Source: Cytophagales bacterium
Lineage (GTDB): Bacteria; Bacteroidota; Bacteroidia; Cytophagales; Cyclobacteriaceae
Length of the DNA: 17,086 nucleotides
Assembly: GCA_027317105.1 (NCBI GenBank)
Contig: DAHVFH010000082.1
Span: 1 to 17,086 of the forward strand
Reading direction: 5' to 3'
Below are positions 7,724-14,827 of this stretch, in pieces. The notes beneath the pieces were generated by a model that worked only from the letters and a program-made list of their open reading frames with translations, made no database searches and was not told where the DNA came from. The translations under genes were made by a program, and so were the position numbers. Within the stretch, counting starts at the first letter, position 1. Each line of letters opens with the position of its first letter.

Positions 7724-10147
7724 CTACTCTGCTGATCCGCTCCTATCGTGAATCTTGATTTTGGCAAGGTCGATATCAACATCTTCTTGTTCCCCATAAA
7801 ATCCAGGATCAATCTCATCGATCAATAATTTTTCGCCTTTTGATTTCTTTGGCTTATCAAAAGTCATGATCAAGGCAGGCAGGAGAATCAAATTGGTAAA
7901 CATGGAGATCACCAGGGTGGTAGACGTTAACACCCCTAAAGCGATGGTGCCCCCAAAGGAAGAAAATGCAAAAATGATGAAGCCTGCAAACAGCACGATC
8001 GAAGTATAGATGATGCTCTTGCCCGTTTCCAAAATACTTTCACTTACTGACCGTGGCACAAAAAACGAGTTGATTAATTGCTCTTGTCGATACTTGGCCA
8101 AGAACCGGATAGAATTATCAACTGAAATACCAAAGGTGATGCTGAAGATTAATGCAGTACTTGCCTTCAACGGAATGCCGAAATAACCCATCAGTCCGGC
8201 CGTGATCATCAGCGCCAGCAAATTGGGTATCAAAGAAATGGCAATCATCCGCACATTGGCGAACAACAACGCCATGGACAGCGTAATGAGAATAGAAGCA
8301 TAAAGCAAACTTTCTTTCAAATTATCGATAAGATTCTTATTACCCTTGATAAAGAGTTTCGTAGTGCCTGTAACATTTGTGGTGATGTTGGTACCGGCAA
8401 AAATTTTGTTCATGCGCGGTTCAATCACATTGTTTACAAGCGCGTCCATCTTGGTTGAACCAATGTCCGCGATCTGCATGGAGATGCGCATTTTGGTGTA
8501 GGTTGAATCTACAAAGGATTTAAGCAGTCCACTATTTTCCGTCTGTCCCTGGTTTTTCATGTACCGTAAAATGTAAATGCTTTCCGCTTTGGTAGGCAGT
8601 TCATATCGCTTAGGGTCATTCCAGTAAAAAGCCTGTTTCGATAATTTCACTAAACCAATAATTGAAACAGGACGCGAAACTTCAGGTAGCGAATCGAGGA
8701 ATGTCTCGAATTCATCCACTTTTTTTAAGTTATTGAGGTTCAACACGCCTCGCCTTTTTCCTGTATTCACTTCAATCTCCAAGGGCATGATGCCACTGAA
8801 ATTGGATTCGAAGAATCTCAAATCTTTTCGGATGTCGCTGTTTTCTGGAACTTCATCTGCCATAAAGGATACCGATTTCAACTTCATCATTCCCAGGACA
8901 GAAAAAATAACAAGCGCAAGTGAAGAGAGATAGATTGCCGGCCGATAACGATGAACCGAAATATCCACCAGCTCTAAAAATTTACCTAAGATTTTAAAAT
9001 CCAGATGCCTGAGGTGTTTGGGTTTTGGCTCCGGTAGCCACGAGAATACAGCGGGGATCATGATCAGGCTCACCATAAACAAGGCCATGATGTTGAGGCC
9101 GGCCACGATCCCGAATTCCCGCAACAATAAAATATCGGTAGAGAGCAAGGTGAGAAAGCCGATCGCTACCGTAAGGTTGGTAAGAAACATGGCCAATCCC
9201 ATTTTGCGCACCACGATAGCAATAGCCTCCGGTTTATTTTTGCATTTAAAATATTCGAGATGGTATTTATTCAGTAAATAAATTGCATTGGTGATGCCGA
9301 TGGTTACAATAACCGGAGGGATAAGCCCGCTAAGCAATGTTATCTTAAAACCAAAAAGAGCAAGCGTACCCATCACCCAAACCACGACAATACCAATAAT
9401 AATCATGGAGAATAAAACCGCACGCACCGAACGGAAAAATACGAACATAATTATCCCTGTAACGAGTGCAGAGAGGATAAGAAAAAACTGCAACTCCTGC
9501 CTCACTCTGGTGGCCATGAGCGTGCGGATAAAAGGTAGCCCCGCGTAATGCAGTTTTATACCCGTTGATTTTGAGAATGCGTCCCCAGCTTTTACCAATT
9601 CATTAGTTAACTCAACCCGCTTTGCTGAATTCATAATCTCTTTCTGCACAGAAATAAGCATAGCCGTTGCTCCGTTTTGCTCGTTCACCAACTGACCCAT
9701 ATAAGCTGGCTGGTTTCGCAGAACCCCTAACAGACTGTCTAGTTCGTGTTGACTTTTGATATTTTTAGGAAAAAGTGCATCGAACTGAAAACGTGTGTGA
9801 GCTGTATCTTTACGGAGAATCTTTAACTCCGTAAGACTATACAAATTATTAACCCCTGAAATACTTTTGATCGTTTTATTCAGTTCACGAAAATGGTTAA
9901 AATTCTCTAAGGTATAAATCGCGCTGTCGCGAAGCCCCACACCAATGATATTGGCATCTTCTCCAAACTGCTGTTTGAACTGTTGCAGGAAAACCATCTC
10001 CGGGTCATCGGCAGGCACCGTGCGGGCTAGGTCGTAACTCATCTCCACTTTTGTGGCGAAGTATCCCATCACCCCTGTAATGAGAAGAATTACTACAATT
10101 AAAGATAAACGAAACCGGATGATGAATGAGGCTATTTTATCCCACAT
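7724..10147 (-). CDS. MMPL/RND-superfamily exporter (COG1033 type)
   Basis: An 807-residue inner-membrane transporter built as two halves. Each half has one N-terminal helix (about 8-30 and 404-422), a large periplasmic domain, and a block of five helices (about 220-370 and 612-760). The TM4 segment of the second half reads FGISVDNSIRFLAKYR and keeps the aspartate typical of proton-coupled RND proteins. The first half reads TIGITNAIYLLNKYH, with no acidic residue there. The soluble C-terminal tail is acidic. Relatives export lipids, hopanoids or similar hydrophobic compounds; this substrate is unknown. I prefer the ATG at 10147 (MWDKIASF) over a TTG nine bases upstream. It lies 62 bp after an AGMO-like lipid enzyme on the same strand, hinting at a shared lipid substrate. 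Confidence 0.9.
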   Translation of the reverse strand: MWDKIASFIIRFRLSLIVVILLITGVMGYFATKVEMSYDLARTVPADDPEMVFLQQFKQQFGEDANIIGVGLRDSAIYTLENFNHFRELNKTIKSISGVNNLYSLTELKILRKDTAHTRFQFDALFPKNIKSQHELDSLLGVLRNQPAYMGQLVNEQNGATAMLISVQKEIMNSAKRVELTNELVKAGDAFSKSTGIKLHYAGLPFIRTLMATRVRQELQFFLILSALVTGIIMFVFFRSVRAVLFSMIIIGIVVVWVMGTLALFGFKITLLSGLIPPVIVTIGITNAIYLLNKYHLEYFKCKNKPEAIAIVVRKMGLAMFLTNLTVAIGFLTLLSTDILLLREFGIVAGLNIMALFMVSLIMIPAVFSWLPEPKPKHLRHLDFKILGKFLELVDISVHRYRPAIYLSSLALVIFSVLGMMKLKSVSFMADEVPENSDIRKDLRFFESNFSGIMPLEIEVNTGKRRGVLNLNNLKKVDEFETFLDSLPEVSRPVSIIGLVKLSKQAFYWNDPKRYELPTKAESIYILRYMKNQGQTENSGLLKSFVDSTYTKMRISMQIADIGSTKMDALVNNVIEPRMNKIFAGTNITTNVTGTTKLFIKGNKNLIDNLKESLLYASILITLSMALLFANVRMIAISLIPNLLALMITAGLMGYFGIPLKASTALIFSITFGISVDNSIRFLAKYRQEQLINSFFVPRSVSESILETGKSIIYTSIVLFAGFIIFAFSSFGGTIALGVLTSTTLVISMFTNLILLPALIMTFDKPKKSKGEKLLIDEIDPGFYGEQEDVDIDLAKIKIHDRSGSAE

Positions 10148-10209
10148 AAAGCTCAAATTTTAAACAATCGGTAAAGCTAAGGAATTTTGGTATTTGATTG
10201 CCCCTAAGA

Positions 10210-11487
10210 TTATGCGGCAGATTCGAGGATAGAGGTGACAGAATCCTGGCCGTGCTTGTACACCCACCATGCGCAGATGGCGGTGGCGATGATGAAGTAA
10301 GCCACCAAAAAATATTGGCTGCCGGGAAGGACAGCGCTTATCCCAAACCAATCTTTTTGTAAATAGATTAAAGATAAGCCAAGGCCGTTCTTCAATAATT
10401 CCCATACCAAAGCATACTTGCTTCGATCGAGAAGTTCGGTGTAGGCGTAGATGGATAAAAAAATAAACCCACCGTACCAAAACATAGCCGGTGTGCCAAT
10501 CCGAGCAATATTTCCATAGAGGTAGCTTGCCAGCAAAAACAACATGATCATTTGAATCCAACTCCACGCGATTAATCCCTTTGCGACCTCAGGATTGTAT
10601 TTCTTAAAAGTGCGGACATCTTCAACTTTATAAACAGGAAATTTACCGACCACATCTGCAGGCCGCCAGCCTAAGGGCATAAACCAAATCCTAAATTTAT
10701 CTTTCAATCTTTCGGTATGCCAAGCGTCTTTTATTAAGAGCCACAAATGCATAAAATTTATTTTGATAGGATTCCAGGTACGCACTGGTCTCGTGACGCC
10801 ATAAACTGGTGGAACCGCAGGCATCTCTTCTTGAAACGTGCCAAAAAGCTTGTCCCAAAAAATGAAAATCTGCCCGTAATTTTTGTCCAAATATTCGGGG
10901 TTGATGGCGTGATGCACCCGATGGTGCGAAGGTGTAACGATAATCTTTTCTAAAAATCCCATCCGCCCAATATGTTGCGTGTGGTACCAAAACTGGGCAA
11001 ATAAATGCAACGGAGCCACGATGGCAATCACCTCGCCTGGCACGCCAAACAAAGCGGCTGGTAACAAAAACAACGCAAAGATTTTCACAAAAACCGATAC
11101 GCTCTGGCGCAAGGCGCACGCTAGGTTAAATTCCTCGCTGCTGTGGTGAATGATGTGGTTATTCCAAAACAGGTTGTATTCGTGTGAGATGCGGTGCACC
11201 CAATAGCCCGCAAAGTCAAGCGCCATGAAAGCGATCAGGTAAACGAGCCAAGTGGCCTGCACATGGACAAGGGCAATTTTATCAACCAGCCATGTGTATG
11301 AAATAATTGCCACACTTAACCCCAGGACGTCTTTGGTGGCATTGGTAACGCCAGAACTCAAACTCGAAATCATATCACTATTCGGCACCGTATCGTGGCC
11401 TTTGTACCAGCCATACCATTTCTCGAAAAGCACCAGTATCAAAAACGAGGGAGTAGCGATCAGCAGTATTTTTCCGTAAGTTTCCAT
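10210..11487 (-). CDS. Sterol desaturase/fatty acid hydroxylase family protein, alkylglycerol monooxygenase-like
   Basis: A 425-residue integral-membrane di-iron hydroxylase. The histidine clusters of the superfamily are complete: HRISH (98-102), HIIHH (111-115), H161/H169/H172, and HHRVHH (188-193). The stretches HHSSEEFNLACALRQSV and TPSHHRVHH...DKNYGQ, followed by WDKLFGTF, closely match what I recall of animal alkylglycerol monooxygenase (AGMO/TMEM195). The extra C-terminal membrane region (about 285-420) gives the same overall length as AGMO, longer than simple sterol desaturases. AGMO cleaves ether lipids using tetrahydrobiopterin; whether this protein does so is inference. It is 62 bp before the MMPL exporter on the same strand and diverges from the TMEM220 gene. 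A TATTTTTG element lies 18 bp before its ATG. Confidence 0.9.
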   Translation of the reverse strand: METYGKILLIATPSFLILVLFEKWYGWYKGHDTVPNSDMISSLSSGVTNATKDVLGLSVAIISYTWLVDKIALVHVQATWLVYLIAFMALDFAGYWVHRISHEYNLFWNNHIIHHSSEEFNLACALRQSVSVFVKIFALFLLPAALFGVPGEVIAIVAPLHLFAQFWYHTQHIGRMGFLEKIIVTPSHHRVHHAINPEYLDKNYGQIFIFWDKLFGTFQEEMPAVPPVYGVTRPVRTWNPIKINFMHLWLLIKDAWHTERLKDKFRIWFMPLGWRPADVVGKFPVYKVEDVRTFKKYNPEVAKGLIAWSWIQMIMLFLLASYLYGNIARIGTPAMFWYGGFIFLSIYAYTELLDRSKYALVWELLKNGLGLSLIYLQKDWFGISAVLPGSQYFLVAYFIIATAICAWWVYKHGQDSVTSILESAA

Positions 11488-11505
11488 ACATCAACAAATT
11501 CCAAA

Positions 11506-11513
11506 CAAAAATA
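11506..11513 (-). promoter_or_regulatory. Candidate Bacteroidota -7 element (TATTTTTG) for the AGMO-like gene
   Basis: On the minus strand TATTTTTG matches the Bacteroidota -7 consensus TAnnTTTG in full and ends 18 bases before the ATG. No clear TTTG-type -33 element lies at the expected distance, so the call is moderate. Confidence 0.4.
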
Positions 11514-11584
11514 ACAAATCTTATGCGCTTTGATTGTAGATTATTGAAGTAATTTGAACCCAAAATCAATCACAGAAGAGCGAC

Positions 11585-11947
11585 ATGAAAATATTCAATT
11601 ACGTATTTACCGCAATTTTTTTAAGTTTTGCCGGACTACAATACAACGATCCAGATGCATTGCTCTGGATTGCGATATACCTGGCAATGGTTGCTTTCTG
11701 CATTTTGGCAAGCATGCAGCGATACTATTTGAAATTCACGCTGTTTCTCGTCATCATTTATGTTGGTTATGCCGCAATTTTATCTCCTTCCCTAATCACC
11801 TGGTTCCAATCTTCAGATAGGAGTTTGCTTTTTGATGACTTGGCAAAAATGCAATTTCCCTTTATTGAAGAATCGCGCGAGCTTTTGGGGTTGATGATTT
11901 GTCTTGTAGTGGTGGGGTTGAATTATGTTTTGAAGAAGAAATTATGA
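11585..11947 (+). CDS. Transmembrane 220 (TMEM220) family protein
   Basis: A 120-residue, four-helix membrane protein. The family hallmark LQYNDPD lies at residues 18-24, right after the first helix, and the second motif EESRELLGL lies at 95-103 before the last helix. Hydrophobic segments run at about 4-18, 26-42, 51-66 and 98-115, with a lysine-rich end. TMEM220 proteins occur in animals and many Bacteroidota; no biochemical role is established. It is a single gene, divergent from the AGMO-like gene and convergent with dgt. The 97-bp gap upstream contains a TAATTTG stretch that falls one T short of the usual promoter motif. No terminator is obvious in the short AT-rich gap downstream. Confidence 0.88.
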   Translation: MKIFNYVFTAIFLSFAGLQYNDPDALLWIAIYLAMVAFCILASMQRYYLKFTLFLVIIYVGYAAILSPSLITWFQSSDRSLLFDDLAKMQFPFIEESRELLGLMICLVVVGLNYVLKKKL

Positions 11948-11994
11948 ATTCAACGTTCAAAATTGAAAATATAAAAAATTGCTTTCTTTGAATT

Positions 11995-13314
11995 TTAAAT
12001 AGATAAGCCTTTAATCTTCCTGAAAAGACTCAACGCATGGCGATCAGTCAAACCCGAAATAAAATCCACAATTAGTCGAAGCATTTCATAGGTATTTTCA
12101 GGGTGCTTCATCAACGCCCAACGAATTTCTTCCGGTAACATCAACTGAAGGTTTTTGTATTTCCTTGAGGCGTCCTGCTGAAAAGATTGACCCGTTGTTA
12201 CAAATTCCTCCAGCAAACCGGGTAATACGGCATGGCCACTCGCCTCAATTTCTACTACAGAATGTGCCTGATAAATTTTCTCGACCGACATCATCGAGAT
12301 CTTTCGTAGGGCATCTTTCGATGGAATTGAATCCGTCAACGCCTGATCAAATTTTCCTTCTAAAATGGAAGATTCTAGATCAAGAAATAGGGAAGTACAT
12401 TCCTCCACCAACCTATTTATGGTTAGCGCCCGCAATACGCCTAGTTTCTCCGTCTTCCCCACGATGCCTTTCAACTTCACGGCATTGAATTGTTCTTTTA
12501 AAATCGCGGCCATCAATTCGACTGTCTCTTCAAGACTAACCAACCCAAGGCGGCAGCCGTCTTCAAGGTCGATGATGCCATAACAAATATCATCGGCCGC
12601 TTCAACCAAATAAGCCAATGGATGCCGGCTCCACACATTAGGATGAGTACCTATTAAACCGAGTTGTTCGGCCACTCCGTTAAAAATTTCCTTCTCTGAC
12701 TCGAAGAAGCCAAATTTCTTCTGGCTTTTTTTTGATCTATCGCGTTCAGGAAAAAATGCGGGACAAGGATATTTTGTAAAAGCCCCAAGTGTAGCAGCCG
12801 TTAATTTTAGTCCATATTGTTTTTGATTCAGCAACCGGAAACCTTGCGCGTTGCCTTCAAATTGTGTGAGGTCTTCCCATTCGCTTTCAGAAACAAAAGG
12901 TTTTAATGATTGTCCCTTTGGATGATGGAGAAAAAAATCAGAGATCGCATCTTCGCCTGCATGGCCAAACGGTGGATTGCCCAGGTCATGCGCTAAGGAA
13001 GCGGCTGCAACAATCGCCCCAAAATCAAACAACGAAAAATTATTAGCTAATTCCGAATGACGTTTCAGAATTTGGTCTCCTACCTTTTTTCCCAACGAAC
13101 GTCCTACACTGGAAACCTCAAGACTATGCGTCAATCGGGTATGCACAAAATCCTCAACAGGCAGTGGATGAACTTGCGTTTTGTCTTGCAGCCTGCGAAA
13201 GGGATGCGAAAAAATAATGCGGTCATAGTCTTGCTCAAACGCGCTGCGCGATTGATCGTGCACGTCTTGTTTTTGACCGAGGCGGTGAGAAGAAAGGAAT
13301 TGGCGCCAGTTCAT
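11995..13314 (-). CDS. dgt: Deoxyguanosinetriphosphate triphosphohydrolase (dGTPase), HD superfamily
   Basis: A 439-residue enzyme that hydrolyses dGTP (or dNTPs) to the nucleoside and triphosphate. Visible motifs are FSHPFRRLQDKTQV (35-48), H63 in HTRLTHSLEV, the HD pair H109-D110 in AHDLGNPPFGH, EGNAQ (153-157), and VEAADDICYGIIDLED (237-252) with the distal metal-binding aspartate. This order is that of Dgt-type proteins rather than of generic HD phosphohydrolases. Its length is normal. The ATG overlaps the stop of the upstream VapC-like gene by four bases, so translation of the two is probably coupled. dGTPases serve dNTP balance, and some act in phage defence by draining dNTPs; which applies here cannot be told from sequence. 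Confidence 0.95.
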   Translation of the reverse strand: MNWRQFLSSHRLGQKQDVHDQSRSAFEQDYDRIIFSHPFRRLQDKTQVHPLPVEDFVHTRLTHSLEVSSVGRSLGKKVGDQILKRHSELANNFSLFDFGAIVAAASLAHDLGNPPFGHAGEDAISDFFLHHPKGQSLKPFVSESEWEDLTQFEGNAQGFRLLNQKQYGLKLTAATLGAFTKYPCPAFFPERDRSKKSQKKFGFFESEKEIFNGVAEQLGLIGTHPNVWSRHPLAYLVEAADDICYGIIDLEDGCRLGLVSLEETVELMAAILKEQFNAVKLKGIVGKTEKLGVLRALTINRLVEECTSLFLDLESSILEGKFDQALTDSIPSKDALRKISMMSVEKIYQAHSVVEIEASGHAVLPGLLEEFVTTGQSFQQDASRKYKNLQLMLPEEIRWALMKHPENTYEMLRLIVDFISGLTDRHALSLFRKIKGLSI

Positions 13315-13700
13315 TGGATTAATCTTATTCCTTCAATAAAAGAATAATCTTTTCGATTAAGTGTATAAAGAAAATAATTGTGCTTCAATGAAGTGGCCGC
13401 AACAATTGCATCTTGAATCCCAAGTCCGTGACTAAGGGAGTAACGATTGATTAAACTTCTAAGGATGGAATCAATGATTGGATCAATATCAACCAATACA
13501 AAGCTCTCCAATCCATTGATTAATTTTTTTTGATGGAGCTTGCTGAACGAACCAAAAATTATCTCAGAATGTGTTATTGAGCCAATACAAAGTCGCTGCC
13601 TGCCAAGTTCAACAAGTCGATTTTCAATCACCTTATTAGCACGATCTAAAAATTCGATCAATACATCAGAGTCGCAGATTATCAAACCCTCTTCTTCCAT
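13311..13700 (-). CDS. VapC-like PIN-domain toxin
   Basis: A 129-residue PIN-domain protein, the usual size of a VapC ribonuclease toxin. The acidic site residues are in place: D10 (with D12) in ICDSDVLIEFLDR, E46 in SITHSEIIFG, D97 in GIQDAIVAAT, and D118 in YTLNRKDYSFI. VapC toxins cleave tRNA or other RNAs using Mg2+ and are held inactive by a cognate antitoxin. The upstream small gene overlaps it by 19 bp and is the presumed antitoxin. Its own stop overlaps the dgt start by four bases (ATGA). The specific RNA target is not predictable. Confidence 0.87.
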   Translation of the reverse strand: MEEEGLIICDSDVLIEFLDRANKVIENRLVELGRQRLCIGSITHSEIIFGSFSKLHQKKLINGLESFVLVDIDPIIDSILRSLINRYSLSHGLGIQDAIVAATSLKHNYFLYTLNRKDYSFIEGIRLIQ

Positions 13701-13915
13701 GATAAATTTCTCAGGTGCTCTTTACTGATCAGTCGACCTTTCGCAATCCCAGCCAAAGCACGAAATTCTTTTTCAGATTTAAGCTTACTTTTTGGCAAAG
13801 TCTTTCTTTTGGCTTCTACAAACAATCCTTCCGTTTTATCTTCTAAAGCAGAAGCCAATTCCTTGATCAGCTTATAATTTTTTTTGCTTTTGAATCTTAA
13901 CACTAAAGTTTCCAT
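13682..13915 (-). CDS. Small VapB-like antitoxin candidate
   Basis: A 77-residue basic protein starting METLVLRFKSKKNYKLIKELASALEDK, then a linker and a lysine/arginine-rich C-terminal half. The opening strand followed by a K-x-x-K-L helix resembles small antitoxins found beside PIN toxins in Bacteroidota. I chose the ATG at 13915 rather than one 12 codons upstream, because a full Bacteroidota -7 promoter motif lies three bases before it, which would leave the longer form untranscribed. It overlaps the VapC-like gene by 19 bp, the usual layout for a toxin-antitoxin pair. Family assignment rests on position and general look, not on a recognised DNA-binding domain. Confidence 0.7.
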   Translation of the reverse strand: METLVLRFKSKKNYKLIKELASALEDKTEGLFVEAKRKTLPKSKLKSEKEFRALAGIAKGRLISKEHLRNLSWKKRV

Positions 13916-13918
13916 ATT

Positions 13919-13952
13919 CAAAGGTACATAATTATCGTTTTCAGCCGCCAAA
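13919..13952 (-). promoter_or_regulatory. Candidate Bacteroidota promoter for the vapBC-dgt operon, near-leaderless
   Basis: On the minus strand TTTG (13949-13952) is followed after 22 bases by TACCTTTG (13919-13926), a full match to the TAnnTTTG -7 element with an acceptable spacer. Only three bases separate it from the ATG at 13915, so transcription would begin at or next to the start codon. Activity is inferred. Confidence 0.5.
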
Positions 13953-14008
13953 CCATTAACGCGATCGAAAAAAACAAATACCTACCCTCAACCTTACTAG
14001 CATTGAAA

Positions 14009-14074
14009 ATGTCCGGTTATTTTAAAGTCACCGTAAACGAATTGTTTCAACTTGAAAAAGAGGACTTGAAGTAA
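14009..14074 (+). pseudogene. Possible 5' remnant of a small gene (21 codons)
   Basis: An ATG-started 21-codon frame reads MSGYFKVTVNELFQLEKEDL plus K and then stops at TAA. The opening resembles, from memory, the N terminus of biotin/lipoyl carrier-like proteins of Bacteroidota (F-K-V-T-V-N followed by F and acidic residues), but the rest of such a gene is absent. It sits between the toxin-antitoxin operon and the MtfA-like gene, where an insertion or deletion could have cut it. It may equally be chance or a small peptide gene. Confidence 0.25.
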
Positions 14075-14079
14075 CTCTA

Positions 14080-14820
14080 TTAATTCATGGCAATTGGATC
14101 TTGCTTAAATAAATCAGTGCATACTTCGTAGAAGTGCGGCATTACTTCCTTGAATTGTTGTGGTCTTTCAAAAAAGTTCTCTACGGCCACAGCAAAAAAT
14201 TCTTCAATATTTTCAAAAGCATACCTTCTAAAAAAATGATTTTCCTCGTTAACCATCTTTTTCATTTCAGCATAGGCTAAGCCTTCAAACTGTTGAATGG
14301 CAAATGAATCAAAAATAGCATAATGATCAGCCTGTAGTTTATTCTCCAACCAAAGTGCATGGGCAAATTCATGCAACAATAAATTGATTCCTTCGTCCCT
14401 ACTCAATCCCTCTACCACTCCTTTCCAACTAAATACAATTAGCCTAAGGCCTGGATTGACTTCTCCGCGATGCAGTCTCTTCGTGATTTGCGACCGATAG
14501 TTATCGGGATAAACTAAAATCCGCTCGTAATAAGTGAGTGACTCTTCCGGGAGATTGTAGGCAAGGTGAGCAGCACCAGCCGAAATAACGGCCTTTACCG
14601 CTCTGGTCAATTTGAAGTTTTCGCGGGGAACAAATTCAAAATAATCATAATGATCGCCAACAAGCCTCAAGAATTTTTTCTTCCTGATCTCGCTTAGCGA
14701 TTTATAAAAAGGATATTGAAGAACTAGAACGCGATGAAAAAATGGTTTATAGTAAAAGTGAAACCGTAGTTCTTTTAATATCCAGTGAATAAATTCAACA
14801 ATATACTTTGAGGATCGCAT
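14080..14820 (-). CDS. MtfA-like zinc-dependent peptidase (M90 family)
   Basis: A 246-residue metallopeptidase of the MtfA/M90 type. The zinc site HEFAH lies at residues 150-154, and the downstream IEEFFAVAVENFFERP (205-220) supplies the third ligand glutamate (E207 or E214). Upstream stretches such as VISAGAAHLAYN and GLRLIVFSWKGV...GINLLLHEFAHALW follow the family order. In E. coli MtfA binds the glucose repressor Mlc and is an aminopeptidase; the role in Bacteroidota is not established. I use the ATG at 14820, 7 bp after the glyS stop; a TTG at 14841 would add seven residues and overlap glyS by 14 bp. The close spacing shows co-transcription with glyS. Confidence 0.88.
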   Translation of the reverse strand: MRSSKYIVEFIHWILKELRFHFYYKPFFHRVLVLQYPFYKSLSEIRKKKFLRLVGDHYDYFEFVPRENFKLTRAVKAVISAGAAHLAYNLPEESLTYYERILVYPDNYRSQITKRLHRGEVNPGLRLIVFSWKGVVEGLSRDEGINLLLHEFAHALWLENKLQADHYAIFDSFAIQQFEGLAYAEMKKMVNEENHFFRRYAFENIEEFFAVAVENFFERPQQFKEVMPHFYEVCTDLFKQDPIAMN

Positions 14821-14827
14821 CCTCCGA

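Noticed and set aside
10148..10156. TTG start nine bases upstream for the MMPL exporter
   Set aside because: The ATG at 10147 gives the same mature protein with a normal start; no ribosome-binding feature favours the TTG.
11948..11994. A bidirectional terminator between the TMEM220 gene and dgt
   Set aside because: The gap is AT-rich with a short TTCAAAATTGAA palindrome, but the loop would be only two bases and no GC-containing stem with a T-run exists.
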